Origin: Weeksellaceae bacterium
Lineage (GTDB): Bacteria; Bacteroidota; Bacteroidia; Flavobacteriales; Weeksellaceae
Length of the DNA stretch: 64,000 bases
Assembly (NCBI GenBank): GCA_949788275.1
Contig: OX460916.1
Location: forward strand, 2,232,001 to 2,296,000
Reading direction: 5' to 3'
The notes beneath the pieces were generated by a model. It saw only the letters and a list, made by a program, of their open reading frames with translations. It ran no database searches and was not told the origin of the DNA. Positions 16,654 through 25,387 of this stretch are shown here, piece after piece. Numbering within the stretch: the stretch's first letter is position 1; each line of letters starts with the position of its first letter. The position numbers and the translations under genes were made by a program.

Positions 16654-17544
16654 TTATTCATTATTTCTAGGGTGAAATTTAATAATGGCATCACGAATAA
16701 ATTCCTGATCAACATGGGTATAAATTTCAGTTGTTGTAATACTTTCATGGCCTAACATCAATTGAATCGCGCGCAGATCGGCACCATTTTTCAATAAATG
16801 CGTCGCAAATGAATGCCTAAACGTATGAGGACTGATGGTTTTCTTTACGCCAGCAATAATGGATAATTCTTTCACAATGGTAAAAATCATCACTCTAGAC
16901 AGATTTTTACCCCGACGGTTCAGAAAAACAAAATCTTCATAGCCTTCTTTTATGCTACAATGGCAACGAACACTGTCTTTGTATAAATTAATTAAATCCA
17001 TGGTGTAGGTACTAATGGGTACTAATCGTTGCTTATTCCCTTTTCCAATGACGCGGATAAATCCCTCATCAAAGAATAAATCAGAAAGTTTTAAACCAAC
17101 GAGTTCAGAAACGCGCAATCCACAACCATATAATGTTTCAAGAATCGCCCGGTTACGATGACCTTCGGGCTTCGACACATCAATGGCTTCCACCATAGCA
17201 TCAATCTCTACCTCGGCTAAAACATCTGGAAGTTTCATTCCTATTTTCGGAGTTTCTAGCAGAGAGGTTGGATTATCTTCTCTAAAATTTTCGAGCTGTA
17301 GATACCCAAAAAAACTTTTCAAACCCGAGATAACCCGTGCTTGAGAACGGACACTATAATCACTAGCTGCAAAAGAGTGAATAAATTGAGTAATGTCATC
17401 TTGTTGATATTGCAAGGGAAGTAATTCACTCGATACAATCAATTTTTTAACATCTCTCAAATAGTTTTCAATCGTGTTATCAGAAACTCTTTTTTCGAGT
17501 TTCAAATACATTTTGTAGTCGTATAACGCATCCTTCCACTCCAT
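16654..17544 (-). CDS. xerD: tyrosine recombinase XerD
   Basis: XerD resolves chromosome dimers at dif together with XerC and FtsK (ftsK is at 48230). The SAM-like N-terminal domain (YKMYLKLEKRVSDNTIENYL) precedes the catalytic domain with Arg (LYGCGLRVSELVGL), Lys (VIGKGNKQRLVPI), HTFRHSFATHLL (His-x-x-Arg) and LGHESITTTEIYTHV (His and nucleophile Tyr). I choose ATG 17544 over the in-frame TTG at 17550, because it lies 2 bp after the S41 protease stop. Its place inside an operon of housekeeping genes and the lack of flanking repeats argue against a mobile integrase. Confidence 0.92.
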   Translation of the reverse strand: MEWKDALYDYKMYLKLEKRVSDNTIENYLRDVKKLIVSSELLPLQYQQDDITQFIHSFAASDYSVRSQARVISGLKSFFGYLQLENFREDNPTSLLETPKIGMKLPDVLAEVEIDAMVEAIDVSKPEGHRNRAILETLYGCGLRVSELVGLKLSDLFFDEGFIRVIGKGNKQRLVPISTYTMDLINLYKDSVRCHCSIKEGYEDFVFLNRRGKNLSRVMIFTIVKELSIIAGVKKTISPHTFRHSFATHLLKNGADLRAIQLMLGHESITTTEIYTHVDQEFIRDAIIKFHPRNNE

Positions 17545-17546
17545 AA

Positions 17547-19130
17547 TCAATCCTTCTTGTTTTCTAATTCCAGTATACGTTTTATCATTTCATCCTCCAC
17601 ACTCCACACTTTATAAAAAGCTTTGGTTCCATATAAATCGTTAGCGATGGTTGCCTTAATAAAATGATCTACAGTTGGAGAAAGTACAGGATCAAACTCG
17701 TTCGCTTTAATACCGAGTACATTTAAGAAATCGTTTCTAAAAACACCGGCTCCAAAGTATTTGATATAAATATTTTCATTGTTAAAAAAGAATAGGTTAT
17801 TGACTTCATTGGCTTTTGTAAATAAATACGTACTATAATGAGCTGCATCGTTGTTATAGTAAAGCCAATTAGCAACGGAAGAAGTATCCAAGGCAACAAA
17901 TTCATCTGGAATAATTCCACCACCTCCGTATACTTTTTTTCCTGAGGGAGCGGTATATTCTAAGGATTTATCAATTTTAATCGAATCTTTGCTATACAAC
18001 TCACCTGATTTAATTCGTTTGTACAAATCATCGCTATAAGCTTGTTTGTCGATATCATACGGTTTCTGAATCGATCTACCAGAAGGCGTGTAATAATTTG
18101 CAACGGTTAATCGAACATGGGTATTATCGCCTAGATTAATCTCTCGCTGAACCAAGCCTTTTCCAAACGATCGACGACCAACAATAATTCCGCGGCCATA
18201 ATCCTGCAAGGCTCCCGCGACGATTTCACTCGAAGAGGCTGAACTTTCATCGATTAAAACATACACACGGCCTTTTTCAAACAAACCATAATTGGTTGCG
18301 TAGATGTATTTTTTCTTTTTGGATTTATCTTTTGTATAGACAATGAGTTCATCTTTGGTTAAGAATTCATCGGCAATTTTCTCTGCTACACTCATTATTC
18401 CACCTGGATTCCCTCTTAAATCAAAGACAAGGGTCTTCATTCCTTGATCGAGTAAATCTTGAAGCGCATCGTGAAATTCTGTAGCCGACTTTTCAGAAAA
18501 ACGCGTTAATTTAATATAGCCCATTTCCGGATTAATCATATGCTTTCCAGCGATGGTTGTCAACGGGACATTAGCTCTGATAAGCTCGGTCTGTAAAACC
18601 GCTTTATTTCTTAAAAAAGCAACTTTTACTTTCGATTTATTTTTTCCCTTTAACAGTTGAATGATTTCTTTTTCAGACTTTCCTTGAATAGGATTATTAT
18701 CAATGGTAATTAATTGATCTCCGAAAACTAACTTCCCTTGATTAACAGAGCCTTCCATTACCCTAGCAACGACCATTGTATCGTTAATTAATCGGTAATG
18801 AAGACCTACCCCTACAAATTCGCCTCGGAGTTGTTCTTCAGCTTTTTTAACAGCTGCTTTATCCAAATAAGTTGTGTGAGGATCTAATTGACTAATCATG
18901 TAATGAATAGCATTATCGACTAAGCTATCGGAATTGACACTATTGACATACTCATTATCGATAAGCGATACGAGGCGTCGAATCTTTTGTTCATTCCCAC
19001 TATACTGTAAGCCAACAATTTCATCATTCTCATCAAATGCAAAATCATATTTTTTGCCGACTAGAAAGCCGACCAAAAATATGATCAAGACAATAAGAAT
19101 AAGGTTAATTATTCTAAAAATATTTTTCAT
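17547..19130 (-). CDS. S41-family C-terminal processing peptidase
   Basis: An N-terminal membrane anchor (about residues 5-25) is followed by the CtpA N-terminal region, a PDZ domain (FVGVGLHYRLINDTMVVARV to about residue 190) and the S41 protease core. The catalytic Ser is in DESSASSSEIVAGALQDYG and the catalytic Lys in RRSFGKGLVQREINLG. The protein cleaves C-termini of periplasmic proteins. A C-terminal extension of about 130 residues follows the protease domain, normal for Bacteroidota. Its start overlaps the dCMP deaminase stop (ATGA, 19127-19130), so translation is coupled. Confidence 0.92.
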   Translation of the reverse strand: MKNIFRIINLILIVLIIFLVGFLVGKKYDFAFDENDEIVGLQYSGNEQKIRRLVSLIDNEYVNSVNSDSLVDNAIHYMISQLDPHTTYLDKAAVKKAEEQLRGEFVGVGLHYRLINDTMVVARVMEGSVNQGKLVFGDQLITIDNNPIQGKSEKEIIQLLKGKNKSKVKVAFLRNKAVLQTELIRANVPLTTIAGKHMINPEMGYIKLTRFSEKSATEFHDALQDLLDQGMKTLVFDLRGNPGGIMSVAEKIADEFLTKDELIVYTKDKSKKKKYIYATNYGLFEKGRVYVLIDESSASSSEIVAGALQDYGRGIIVGRRSFGKGLVQREINLGDNTHVRLTVANYYTPSGRSIQKPYDIDKQAYSDDLYKRIKSGELYSKDSIKIDKSLEYTAPSGKKVYGGGGIIPDEFVALDTSSVANWLYYNNDAAHYSTYLFTKANEVNNLFFFNNENIYIKYFGAGVFRNDFLNVLGIKANEFDPVLSPTVDHFIKATIANDLYGTKAFYKVWSVEDEMIKRILELENKKD

Positions 19131-19579
19131 GAAGGATTTAGTTCTTCTTCTTTAATTTGCTGAATTTGGATATTTGATTTTGACAAAAACATTAATCCAG
19201 CGTCATCTTTATAATGATTAATATAGACGATTCTTTTAATACCAGCCTGTAAAATTAATTTACTACACTCTTTACAAGGTGACATGGTAATATACAAAGT
19301 AGCACCTTCAGCAGACTGAGTCGATGTAGCACATTTCAGAATCGCATTGGCTTCTGCATGTAAAACATACCAATGGGTAAGTCCTTTATCATCTTCACAG
19401 CAGTTTTCAAAGCCGCTTGGTGTACCGTTATAGCCATCGGATATAATCATACGATTTTTAACAATAATTGCACCAACTTTTTTTCGTTCGCAATGTGATA
19501 ACTCAGCCCATTCCTTTGCCATCCTTAAATAGGCCTTATCATAGAGCAGTTGCTTCGTTGAAGGGTTCGAATTATTCAT
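19127..19579 (-). CDS. dCMP deaminase (ComEB-like)
   Basis: This zinc enzyme converts dCMP to dUMP for thymidylate synthesis. The Zn and catalytic motif is HAEANAILKCA and the second Zn motif PCKECSKLILQAGIKRIVYI; the substrate loop CERKKVGAIIVKNRM and NGTPSGFENC are also typical. I start at ATG 19579, 2 bp after the stop of the PF10136 gene. A start at 19609 would add ten unlikely residues inside that gene. The length is then 150 aa, right for the family. Confidence 0.92.
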   Translation of the reverse strand: MNNSNPSTKQLLYDKAYLRMAKEWAELSHCERKKVGAIIVKNRMIISDGYNGTPSGFENCCEDDKGLTHWYVLHAEANAILKCATSTQSAEGATLYITMSPCKECSKLILQAGIKRIVYINHYKDDAGLMFLSKSNIQIQQIKEEELNPS

Positions 19580-19581
19580 AA

Positions 19582-21543
19582 TTAAGCTTCTTGTTTTCGT
19601 TTCGTCCACAAAGGCGGAATAAAAAATGGTAGTGGGTTTTTAAAGAACGCTTTAACGATTTGTAAAAGCATTGGAAACATTTTAAAGAATGGAATATTGT
19701 TCGAACGCATAGCAAGCATTAAAGACAAGCTAAAACTGACGATAAAGTTACACCAACCAATTAAAAATATAGAGATAAAGGCAATAATTAAAGGACCAAT
19801 ATCCCAATGATAACCAATACCACCAACACCTAAAGCTAGGTTACCTGCCGAAAAAGTAATATGGCGTATATCGAAGGGAATACCCGCTAAATCACCAATT
19901 AAAAATGCAAATCCCATGAGAAAACCAAAGACGATATTTCCAAAGACTCCGCCAATATTTTTCTCCCACCAATTGGCTAAGCGGCGGCGTTTTTGAGGAA
20001 CCACAAATTTCTTTAGAAAGGGGTGGTGAAAGATTCGTTCAGGGATATTATTGTACCGAATATTATTAATGGTAATTCCCGAAACCAATCCCGAAATAAA
20101 TAAGAACACCCCTGCAATTCCACCGAATAAGAATATTTTCCAATCCATAATGACCAATTCTTCCCAAAAGCCATACGCTTTAGAATATTTTAGGATACTA
20201 AAGCCAAGCATATCGTGCAATACATAATAGAGCGCTAACGAAACACCAAAACCAGCAATCACATTTCCTAGGAAGGCAATCATTTGGCTACGGCATAATT
20301 GGGCAAACAGGGTTGTAAAATCTTTAATATTTAATTCATTTCCCGTTTTAGGGATCAAGGATTGCGCTAGCCGGGCGGCAGTCATCGATGGCTGTTTTGT
20401 AGCTAGTGTCCAATGCAAAAGATAAATCGTTGTAAAACCAATGGCATAATTAATACTAAAGAAAAAGGCTTTAAACAAGGGCGATGTATCATGGACATTG
20501 CCTATACCTGTTTTTATAAAACAGAGAATGGCTACGACCAGACCACCACCACAGGCGGTCCAAAACATGCGAATATATTCTTTGGTTGTTTGGGTGATGT
20601 ATTTCTCTCCCGTTTTACCATTGTGATAAGTAACTAGAAATGTAATTAGGTAGACAGTAGAACTCAACTGATTATTCACCCAATCTTTGGGGGCATAAAA
20701 CTCGATCCATTTCTTGGTCGCATGGGTGTAAAACTGAATTAATCCGTGGGATTTTAAATCATTAAAACTATTAAGAATCGTTAATAAACGCGATAATTGT
20801 TGTTGTAGTCGATTTAATTTAGCCGTCACTTTAAGTGAAATACCTTTATAATCTTTTTGTGTTAAAATATCATTCAGGTATTTTTTACAATGAGAAATAC
20901 TTTCTTTAATCGTTAAAAAATCGAAACCAGAATCTGGTTTCTCTATAATTTTATTAATCTGAATGGATAACACCGAAAAAGGATTATCGAGATAATTCAC
21001 TTCATCGCTGTAACGCATCATATCACGATCGGAAAAACCACCTGTAATACGAACGGTCAAGATACTAATAGCCTGAAGCAATTGATTTTGGACTGAAGCG
21101 ACAACTGGCTTCATTTGTTCGGTATCTTTATCGCTGTAAAGAAGTTCAAATAACTTCAACCAGCGATCTTTCGGAATAATACGTACTGTTTCAAAGTTTT
21201 TTGTATTGTAGAACACCTCATTAACAATTGACGTTAATTCGTTATTATCTTCAATAACAGGCAGGATAAAATCACCTATTTTTTTCTTAAAAACGGAGAA
21301 TAAACTATCTTCTAGATGAATTCCACTATCGACTAAATAGCCCACAATGTTGATATGTTTAAAGGTTTCATCGAGTTCATTAATGAAAAATGCTTTAAAA
21401 CTCGGGTTATTTTGCAAATGAAAAATCAAGTCATCTATAAACGCTATAGGGTCGGGATAATCTTTCTTTGCTTTTTCTACCAAACGTAGAAGAAAGATTT
21501 TATCACTTTTAATCGAATGATTAAATATAGAATTTAATGCCAT
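19582..21543 (-). CDS. PF10136-type 'site-specific recombinase' family protein, a probable polytopic membrane protein
   Basis: The family is named site-specific recombinase (Gcr), but the sequence looks like a membrane protein. After a helical cytosolic N-terminal half (about residues 1-310), at least six hydrophobic spans follow, for example GLVVAILCFIKTGIGNV, INYAIGFTTIYLLHWTLAT, MIAFLGNVIAGFGVSLALYY, IFLFGGIAGVFLFISGLVSG and LIIAFISIFLIGWCNFIVSF. No catalytic Ser/Tyr recombinase motif is visible. It heads the operon with dCMP deaminase, S41 protease and xerD. A TATTTTTG -7 box lies 24 bp upstream (minus strand, 21574 to 21567). I would not infer recombinase activity. Confidence 0.8.
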   Translation of the reverse strand: MALNSIFNHSIKSDKIFLLRLVEKAKKDYPDPIAFIDDLIFHLQNNPSFKAFFINELDETFKHINIVGYLVDSGIHLEDSLFSVFKKKIGDFILPVIEDNNELTSIVNEVFYNTKNFETVRIIPKDRWLKLFELLYSDKDTEQMKPVVASVQNQLLQAISILTVRITGGFSDRDMMRYSDEVNYLDNPFSVLSIQINKIIEKPDSGFDFLTIKESISHCKKYLNDILTQKDYKGISLKVTAKLNRLQQQLSRLLTILNSFNDLKSHGLIQFYTHATKKWIEFYAPKDWVNNQLSSTVYLITFLVTYHNGKTGEKYITQTTKEYIRMFWTACGGGLVVAILCFIKTGIGNVHDTSPLFKAFFFSINYAIGFTTIYLLHWTLATKQPSMTAARLAQSLIPKTGNELNIKDFTTLFAQLCRSQMIAFLGNVIAGFGVSLALYYVLHDMLGFSILKYSKAYGFWEELVIMDWKIFLFGGIAGVFLFISGLVSGITINNIRYNNIPERIFHHPFLKKFVVPQKRRRLANWWEKNIGGVFGNIVFGFLMGFAFLIGDLAGIPFDIRHITFSAGNLALGVGGIGYHWDIGPLIIAFISIFLIGWCNFIVSFSLSLMLAMRSNNIPFFKMFPMLLQIVKAFFKNPLPFFIPPLWTKRKQEA

Positions 21544-21611
21544 AATTTACGATTATAGTTAGACCACAAAAATAGGAAAAGTATTTCTGATCCTGCTAGG
21601 GTCTAATAAAT

Positions 21612-21637
21612 AAAAAAAGTGATGCGTATACATCACT
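21612..21637 (-). terminator. terminator after the LolA-like gene
   Basis: On the minus strand AGTGATG pairs with CATCACT around TATACG, followed by TTTTTTTATT. It lies 8 bp after the stop at 21645. Confidence 0.8.
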
Positions 21638-21644
21638 ATAAGAA

Positions 21645-22319
21645 TTAAAATTTGAATTTTTTCTTGTCGATGGCCGGATTAATTTTCACCTCACTGAATC
21701 GGATAATATATTCTCCACCTTCTTTGGGTTTACCAATTATTTTCATGGCAAATGTAAGTCCGTTGATTTTTTTAAAATCATAATAATAAAGGGTTTCATC
21801 TTTATTCTCTTCCATGACAAGTTGAAAACTTTGCTCATCAAAGCAATAAGCAGAACTATTGGCATTCTTCTTAAGCTCAATTTTGTGGCATTTTTTCACG
21901 CCGTCATAGAGTTCTGTTTTAAGAAAGGATACGTTAAAGCCTTTTTGCTTATATTTCAATAAATCTGAATCAAAAGCATCGGGTTTATAATTGGGGATAA
22001 CAATGTTTTTTTTAGCTAAATCGCTGTATGTCCACCCATTTCTCCCATCATATCCTTCGTTTAAAACCTCTTTTCCGTCCATTATAAAAACGACCCTTTT
22101 GTGGTAAGGCCTTTGATGGTAGATAACCATTGGGTAATTATAATCAACATTCAAGACAGCTTGTCCTTTAAGCATAATACTATTGAGTGCATTCCAAGCC
22201 TTTTCACCACCAGTACGTTCGATATTCTGTTCGATTACATAATTGGGGTCAACTTGGGCGAATAAGCTACTACAGTATCCTATGACAAATAGCGGTAGAA
22301 AAAAATACGTTTTCAACAT
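21645..22319 (-). CDS. periplasmic LolA-like outer-membrane lipoprotein-sorting family protein
   Basis: A signal peptide (cut after LFAQ, about residue 22) precedes a single LolA/LolB-like beta-sheet domain: YVIEQNIERTGGEKAWNALN (the helix-then-G-G pattern common in these proteins), GYDGRNGWTYSDLAK, CHKIELKKNANSSAYCFDE and FAMKIIGKPKEGGEYIIRF. The classical LolA is encoded at 50746, so this is a paralogue-like protein rather than the main carrier. Function is unknown. It stands between a terminator and the HNH-like gene (60 bp). Confidence 0.7.
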   Translation of the reverse strand: MLKTYFFLPLFVIGYCSSLFAQVDPNYVIEQNIERTGGEKAWNALNSIMLKGQAVLNVDYNYPMVIYHQRPYHKRVVFIMDGKEVLNEGYDGRNGWTYSDLAKKNIVIPNYKPDAFDSDLLKYKQKGFNVSFLKTELYDGVKKCHKIELKKNANSSAYCFDEQSFQLVMEENKDETLYYYDFKKINGLTFAMKIIGKPKEGGEYIIRFSEVKINPAIDKKKFKF

Positions 22320-22379
22320 TAAGTTTTATTTAATGGTTTTGAAAACGAAAGATACACTATTTTGACAACGCGAGAAAGC

Positions 22380-22931
22380 TTAATCTTTATTCACTTCGAT
22401 GTGAGACCAGTTTTCTCCACGCATAATACGGTAAACTTGTCCTTGAGAAATATTAAATTGTTTAGCCAATGCCGCAATTTTAGTTTTACGATTTGGGTCT
22501 AATAATTTCTTTTTTAAACGAACAACCTGCGCTTCTGTTAGCTTACTATTGGGAATGCTATCTAAACGAGAACGCCCTTTCATCATTCTAAATAAATGTT
22601 GGTTGTGGATTTTCCATTCTTCCAAATCGGCCCATTGTAAATTCTCAATCTGATTATTTAGCTTGTTGTGATCTAGATGAATAACAAATTGTTTATTATT
22701 ATCATTAGGTAAAAATGTTTCTGCAATCATTTTGTGAACATACTTCGCTGTTCTTTTGCCATCAGCTTTGGTTACCCAAATTGCTCTGTAACCGTTATTG
22801 ATTGCGCCTTCTAACACTTTAGATTTGTCTTGTCCGGTGTATAATTTTTTAACCAGACCTTCTTTCGAAACAAGAAATGATCTTTTCTCAATCAGTCCTT
22901 CTGCTTCATATTCTTTCCATGAATCATTCAT
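22380..22931 (-). CDS. HNH-endonuclease-like protein with C-terminal helix-turn-helix (stand-alone, homing-endonuclease type)
   Basis: The layout is NUMOD4-like N-terminus (WKEYEAEGLIEKRSFLVSKE), then an HNH-like segment (VHKMIAETFLPNDNN, FVIHLDHNKLNNQIENLQW), then NUMOD-type and HTH sequence (KLTEAQVVRLKKKLLDPNRK, IAALAKQFNISQGQVYRIMR). Such genes normally sit in introns or phages. Here the gene lies alone beside kdsB with no intron or phage context, and the HTH is well formed, so a domesticated DNA-binding regulator is plausible. Starts at 22931 or 22937 are possible (TTG 22952 rejected). Its leader has a strong promoter and 11-bp direct repeats. Confidence 0.75.
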   Translation of the reverse strand: MNDSWKEYEAEGLIEKRSFLVSKEGLVKKLYTGQDKSKVLEGAINNGYRAIWVTKADGKRTAKYVHKMIAETFLPNDNNKQFVIHLDHNKLNNQIENLQWADLEEWKIHNQHLFRMMKGRSRLDSIPNSKLTEAQVVRLKKKLLDPNRKTKIAALAKQFNISQGQVYRIMRGENWSHIEVNKD

Positions 22932-22993
22932 AATCATTGTTTTAACTTTCAAATTCGATTAATTCAAATAACAATATTCATACCGAAAAATAT

Positions 22994-23030
22994 TCGGTGA
23001 GTTTTTTATTGACTTAGGATCGGTGAGTTT
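22994..23030 (-). repeat. 11-bp direct repeats in the leader of the HNH/HTH gene
   Basis: AAACTCACCGA (minus strand) occurs twice, at 23030-23020 and 23004-22994, 26 bp apart start to start. A small inverted repeat ACCGAA/TTCGGT (22982-22998) overlaps the second copy. All lie between the promoter and the coding start, so they are placed to act as an operator or as an RNA leader structure. Confidence 0.6.
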
Positions 23031-23061
23031 AACTTTAATTTAGGAGGGTATAATAGGGCGA

Positions 23062-23091
23062 CAAATATATACTTTTTTGTCGGAAGACAAA
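23062..23091 (-). promoter_or_regulatory. promoter of the HNH/HTH gene
   Basis: On the minus strand there is TTTG (23091-23088), an 18-bp spacer and TATATTTG (23069-23062), an exact Bacteroidota -33/-7 pair. The predicted start of transcription near 23055 gives a leader of about 120 nt. The -33 box abuts the kdsB stop codon. Confidence 0.75.
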
Positions 23092-23092
23092 T

Positions 23093-23827
23093 CTAATCTT
23101 CCAGTATTTTTTTTGCACGTTCTAAATCCTCAGGTGTATCGATTCCAATTCCGAACGATTTCGTTTCCAATACTTTTATTTTCATACCATACTCCAAGTA
23201 GCGTATACATTCAATTTTCTCAGCTTTTTCATTTTGTCTCATTTTTAACTGTGAAAAATTTAACAAGGCTTGTTTTCTGAAAGCATAAATGCCAATATGG
23301 CGGAAATAATCAGCAGTGAAATTCATTTCACGAGCGTAAGGTAATGAAAATCTTGAAAAATACAAAGCAAAATCCTGATAATCAGTCACTACCTTTACGA
23401 AGTTAGGATTATTAAGGTCTTCTGGGGTTGAAATTTTTTCTTTCAATGTCGCCAAGGAAATTTGATCACCACCTATACCATCAAAAGATTCAAGTAATCT
23501 TTCCAAAGCTTCTTTATTGACAAAAGGTTCGTCTCCTTGCACGTTAAGCACAATATCGCATTCAATTTCCTTAACGGCTTCAGCAATACGATCACTTCCT
23601 GTTTCGTGTTCTTGGATACTCATGATTGCCTGACCTCCGAATTGGGTAATTTCATCAAAAATAAGTACCGAATCAGTAACCACAAACACCTCATCGAACA
23701 AATTAGTTGCTACTACATTATCGTACGTCATTCGTATGACAGTTTTCTCCCCCAAACGTTGCATTAATTTTGCAGGAAACCGTGTTGCGGCATAACGAGC
23801 TGGGATAACGGCTATTTTTTTAAGCAT
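23093..23827 (-). CDS. kdsB: 3-deoxy-manno-octulosonate cytidylyltransferase
   Basis: KdsB activates Kdo with CTP to form CMP-Kdo for lipopolysaccharide inner-core synthesis in the cytoplasm. The nucleotide-binding N-terminus [17 protein letters not shown] is typical, as are [30 protein letters not shown] and [18 protein letters not shown]. The C-terminal [20 protein letters not shown] contains the family's ECIRYLE..Y motif. The length of 244 aa is normal. The gene is separated from the downstream HNH/HTH gene, which has its own promoter. Confidence 0.95.
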   Translation of the reverse strand: MLKKIAVIPARYAATRFPAKLMQRLGEKTVIRMTYDNVVATNLFDEVFVVTDSVLIFDEITQFGGQAIMSIQEHETGSDRIAEAVKEIECDIVLNVQGDEPFVNKEALERLLESFDGIGGDQISLATLKEKISTPEDLNNPNFVKVVTDYQDFALYFSRFSLPYAREMNFTADYFRHIGIYAFRKQALLNFSQLKMRQNEKAEKIECIRYLEYGMKIKVLETKSFGIGIDTPEDLERAKKILED

Positions 23828-23923
23828 TTTTATTTACAAAGTACGTCATTTATTTTTTGTGATAAAGGAGAAATAGAATTCACAGGATAATTTTAAGTAT
23901 ATTTACACAGAGAAATATATCCA

Positions 23924-24010
23924 ATGAAAATAGTATTTAAAATTTTATTACTTTTTATTTCACTAGGTTTAGTCTATGCCCTAATTGATGAATTAACACT
24001 TAACGGATAA
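23924..24010 (+). CDS. possible tiny membrane protein, 28 aa
   Basis: An ATG frame encodes a lysine-flanked hydrophobic helix (MKIVFKILLLFISLGLVYAL) followed by a short acidic tail (IDELTLNG). It ends 11 bp before the DUF3822 start and has a TATATTTA box-like sequence about 20 bp upstream. The positive-inside helix is what a small membrane protein looks like, but AT-rich intergenic DNA can give such frames by chance, so the call is tentative. Confidence 0.35.
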   Translation: MKIVFKILLLFISLGLVYALIDELTLNG

Positions 24011-24021
24011 TGTAAGCCCTT

Positions 24022-24813
24022 ATGTCTGAACAAACCACGACCCGATCGTTGGCTATCCTTCTTTCACAAGATAGTATTAGCTACCGAACCAAAACCGTTA
24101 AAAGCGGAGAAATCACCTATTCAGCCATTATGCATTATAAGGTCGATGAATTGAATAAAAACAAATCGGTTGTTGAGTTAGAGTACGAGTTAAAATCGAA
24201 TTTAGTTTTGTTATTAGCGTACGATCATGTACATATTTGCTTTCTATCGCCAACGGTTAATGTTGTTCCAACGGTTTTTTTAAAAAAACCGTATGAGCAA
24301 TATTTGACCCTTTCCGCTTATCAACCAATATTATTAGCAATAGACTCTCCTTTAAAAGAAATCGATGCTTCATTGGTGTACAATATTCATTACCCTTTAA
24401 AAGATGTCTTACTTTCGTTGCCTAATTTACAAAACGCCCAATTGTATCATTCAGGAAAATTGTTAATCGATCATATTCAAGCTTCCCCAACAGCAGATGA
24501 AATTCATATTCATACAGTGAATCAAGCTTTAGAAATTGCTTGTTTCTCCAAGGGGAAATTTGTATTTTACAATATTTTCGATACCAATGCCCAAGAAGAT
24601 TTTCTTTTTTATGTATTGTACAGCTTAAACCAACTCGATTTTAATCAACATACGGTCCTTTGTTCTATTTACGGAGATACTCTTCGAGGTAGCAATTACC
24701 ACAAGACCTTAGAAAAATATATACGCCATATTCATTTTGAAAATGAAGACCAGAAGGCGCAACACTTTACATTTAATAAACTATTCGAATGCGAATTATA
24801 TCAGGAACTCTAA
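24022..24813 (+). CDS. DUF3822 family protein
   Basis: This 263-aa cytosolic protein of a Bacteroidota-specific family is nearly always encoded directly upstream of rsmD, as here (overlap of 25 bp). Visible segments include RSLAILLSQDSISYRTK, FLKKPYEQYLTLSAYQPILL, IHTVNQALEIACFSKGKFVF and TVLCSIYGDTLRGSNYHKTL. The family is predicted to have an actin/FtsA-like fold, though I see no intact phosphate-binding motifs. The overlap implies coupled translation with the 16S rRNA methyltransferase. Biochemical role is unknown. Confidence 0.85.
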   Translation: MSEQTTTRSLAILLSQDSISYRTKTVKSGEITYSAIMHYKVDELNKNKSVVELEYELKSNLVLLLAYDHVHICFLSPTVNVVPTVFLKKPYEQYLTLSAYQPILLAIDSPLKEIDASLVYNIHYPLKDVLLSLPNLQNAQLYHSGKLLIDHIQASPTADEIHIHTVNQALEIACFSKGKFVFYNIFDTNAQEDFLFYVLYSLNQLDFNQHTVLCSIYGDTLRGSNYHKTLEKYIRHIHFENEDQKAQHFTFNKLFECELYQEL

Positions 24814-25331
24814 AAGGAAAGCGAATTCTCGCACCTAACAATTTACCCGTACGCCCAACTACAGACTTTGCAAAAGAAGCCTTATTCAACATATTGAACA
24901 ACCAATGGTATTTCGACGAAATTACGGTGTTGGACTTATTTTCAGGTATTGGAAGTATCACTTTTGAATTTGCTTCTCGTGGTGCCAAAGCCATTACGGC
25001 AGTCGATCAACATCTGGGTTGTGTGAAATTTGTTGAACAAACAGCCAAAACGCTAACCTTAGATGGTGTGATTACAACCATTAAAGCCGATGCCATTACC
25101 TTTGCCGATAAAGAGGCTGTGAAAAGCTATGATCTTATTTTTGCCGACCCCCCCTATGATATGAAAGCGGAGAGCTACTTGCATTTCATTAATCAACTCT
25201 TAGAAAACAAATGGTTAGAAGAAGGTGGGAATTTAATTATCGAACACCAAAAAACCATTGATTTTAAAGATCATCCCCGTTTTACTCAACACAAGAAATA
25301 CGGAAATGTCCACTTTAGTTTTTTCGAATAA
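24789..25331 (+). CDS. rsmD: 16S rRNA (guanine966-N2)-methyltransferase RsmD family
   Basis: This SAM-dependent enzyme is expected to methylate G966 of 16S rRNA in 30S assembly intermediates. The start MRIISGTLKGKRILAP and VRPTTDFAKEALFNIL are the family signature. Motif I is VLDLFSGIGSITFEFASRGA and the catalytic motif is LIFADPPYDM (DPPY). The length of 180 aa is right. It overlaps the end of DUF3822 by 25 bp, in another frame. Confidence 0.95.
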   Translation: MRIISGTLKGKRILAPNNLPVRPTTDFAKEALFNILNNQWYFDEITVLDLFSGIGSITFEFASRGAKAITAVDQHLGCVKFVEQTAKTLTLDGVITTIKADAITFADKEAVKSYDLIFADPPYDMKAESYLHFINQLLENKWLEEGGNLIIEHQKTIDFKDHPRFTQHKKYGNVHFSFFE

Positions 25332-25387
25332 ATAATATTGTGAATAAAACTATGCCAATCTGATAAATGTCAGGTGGATTATTTTTT

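Noticed and set aside
16654-17544. Phage or island integrase
   Set aside because: It is a standard XerD embedded in a housekeeping operon, with no tRNA, att repeats or phage genes nearby.
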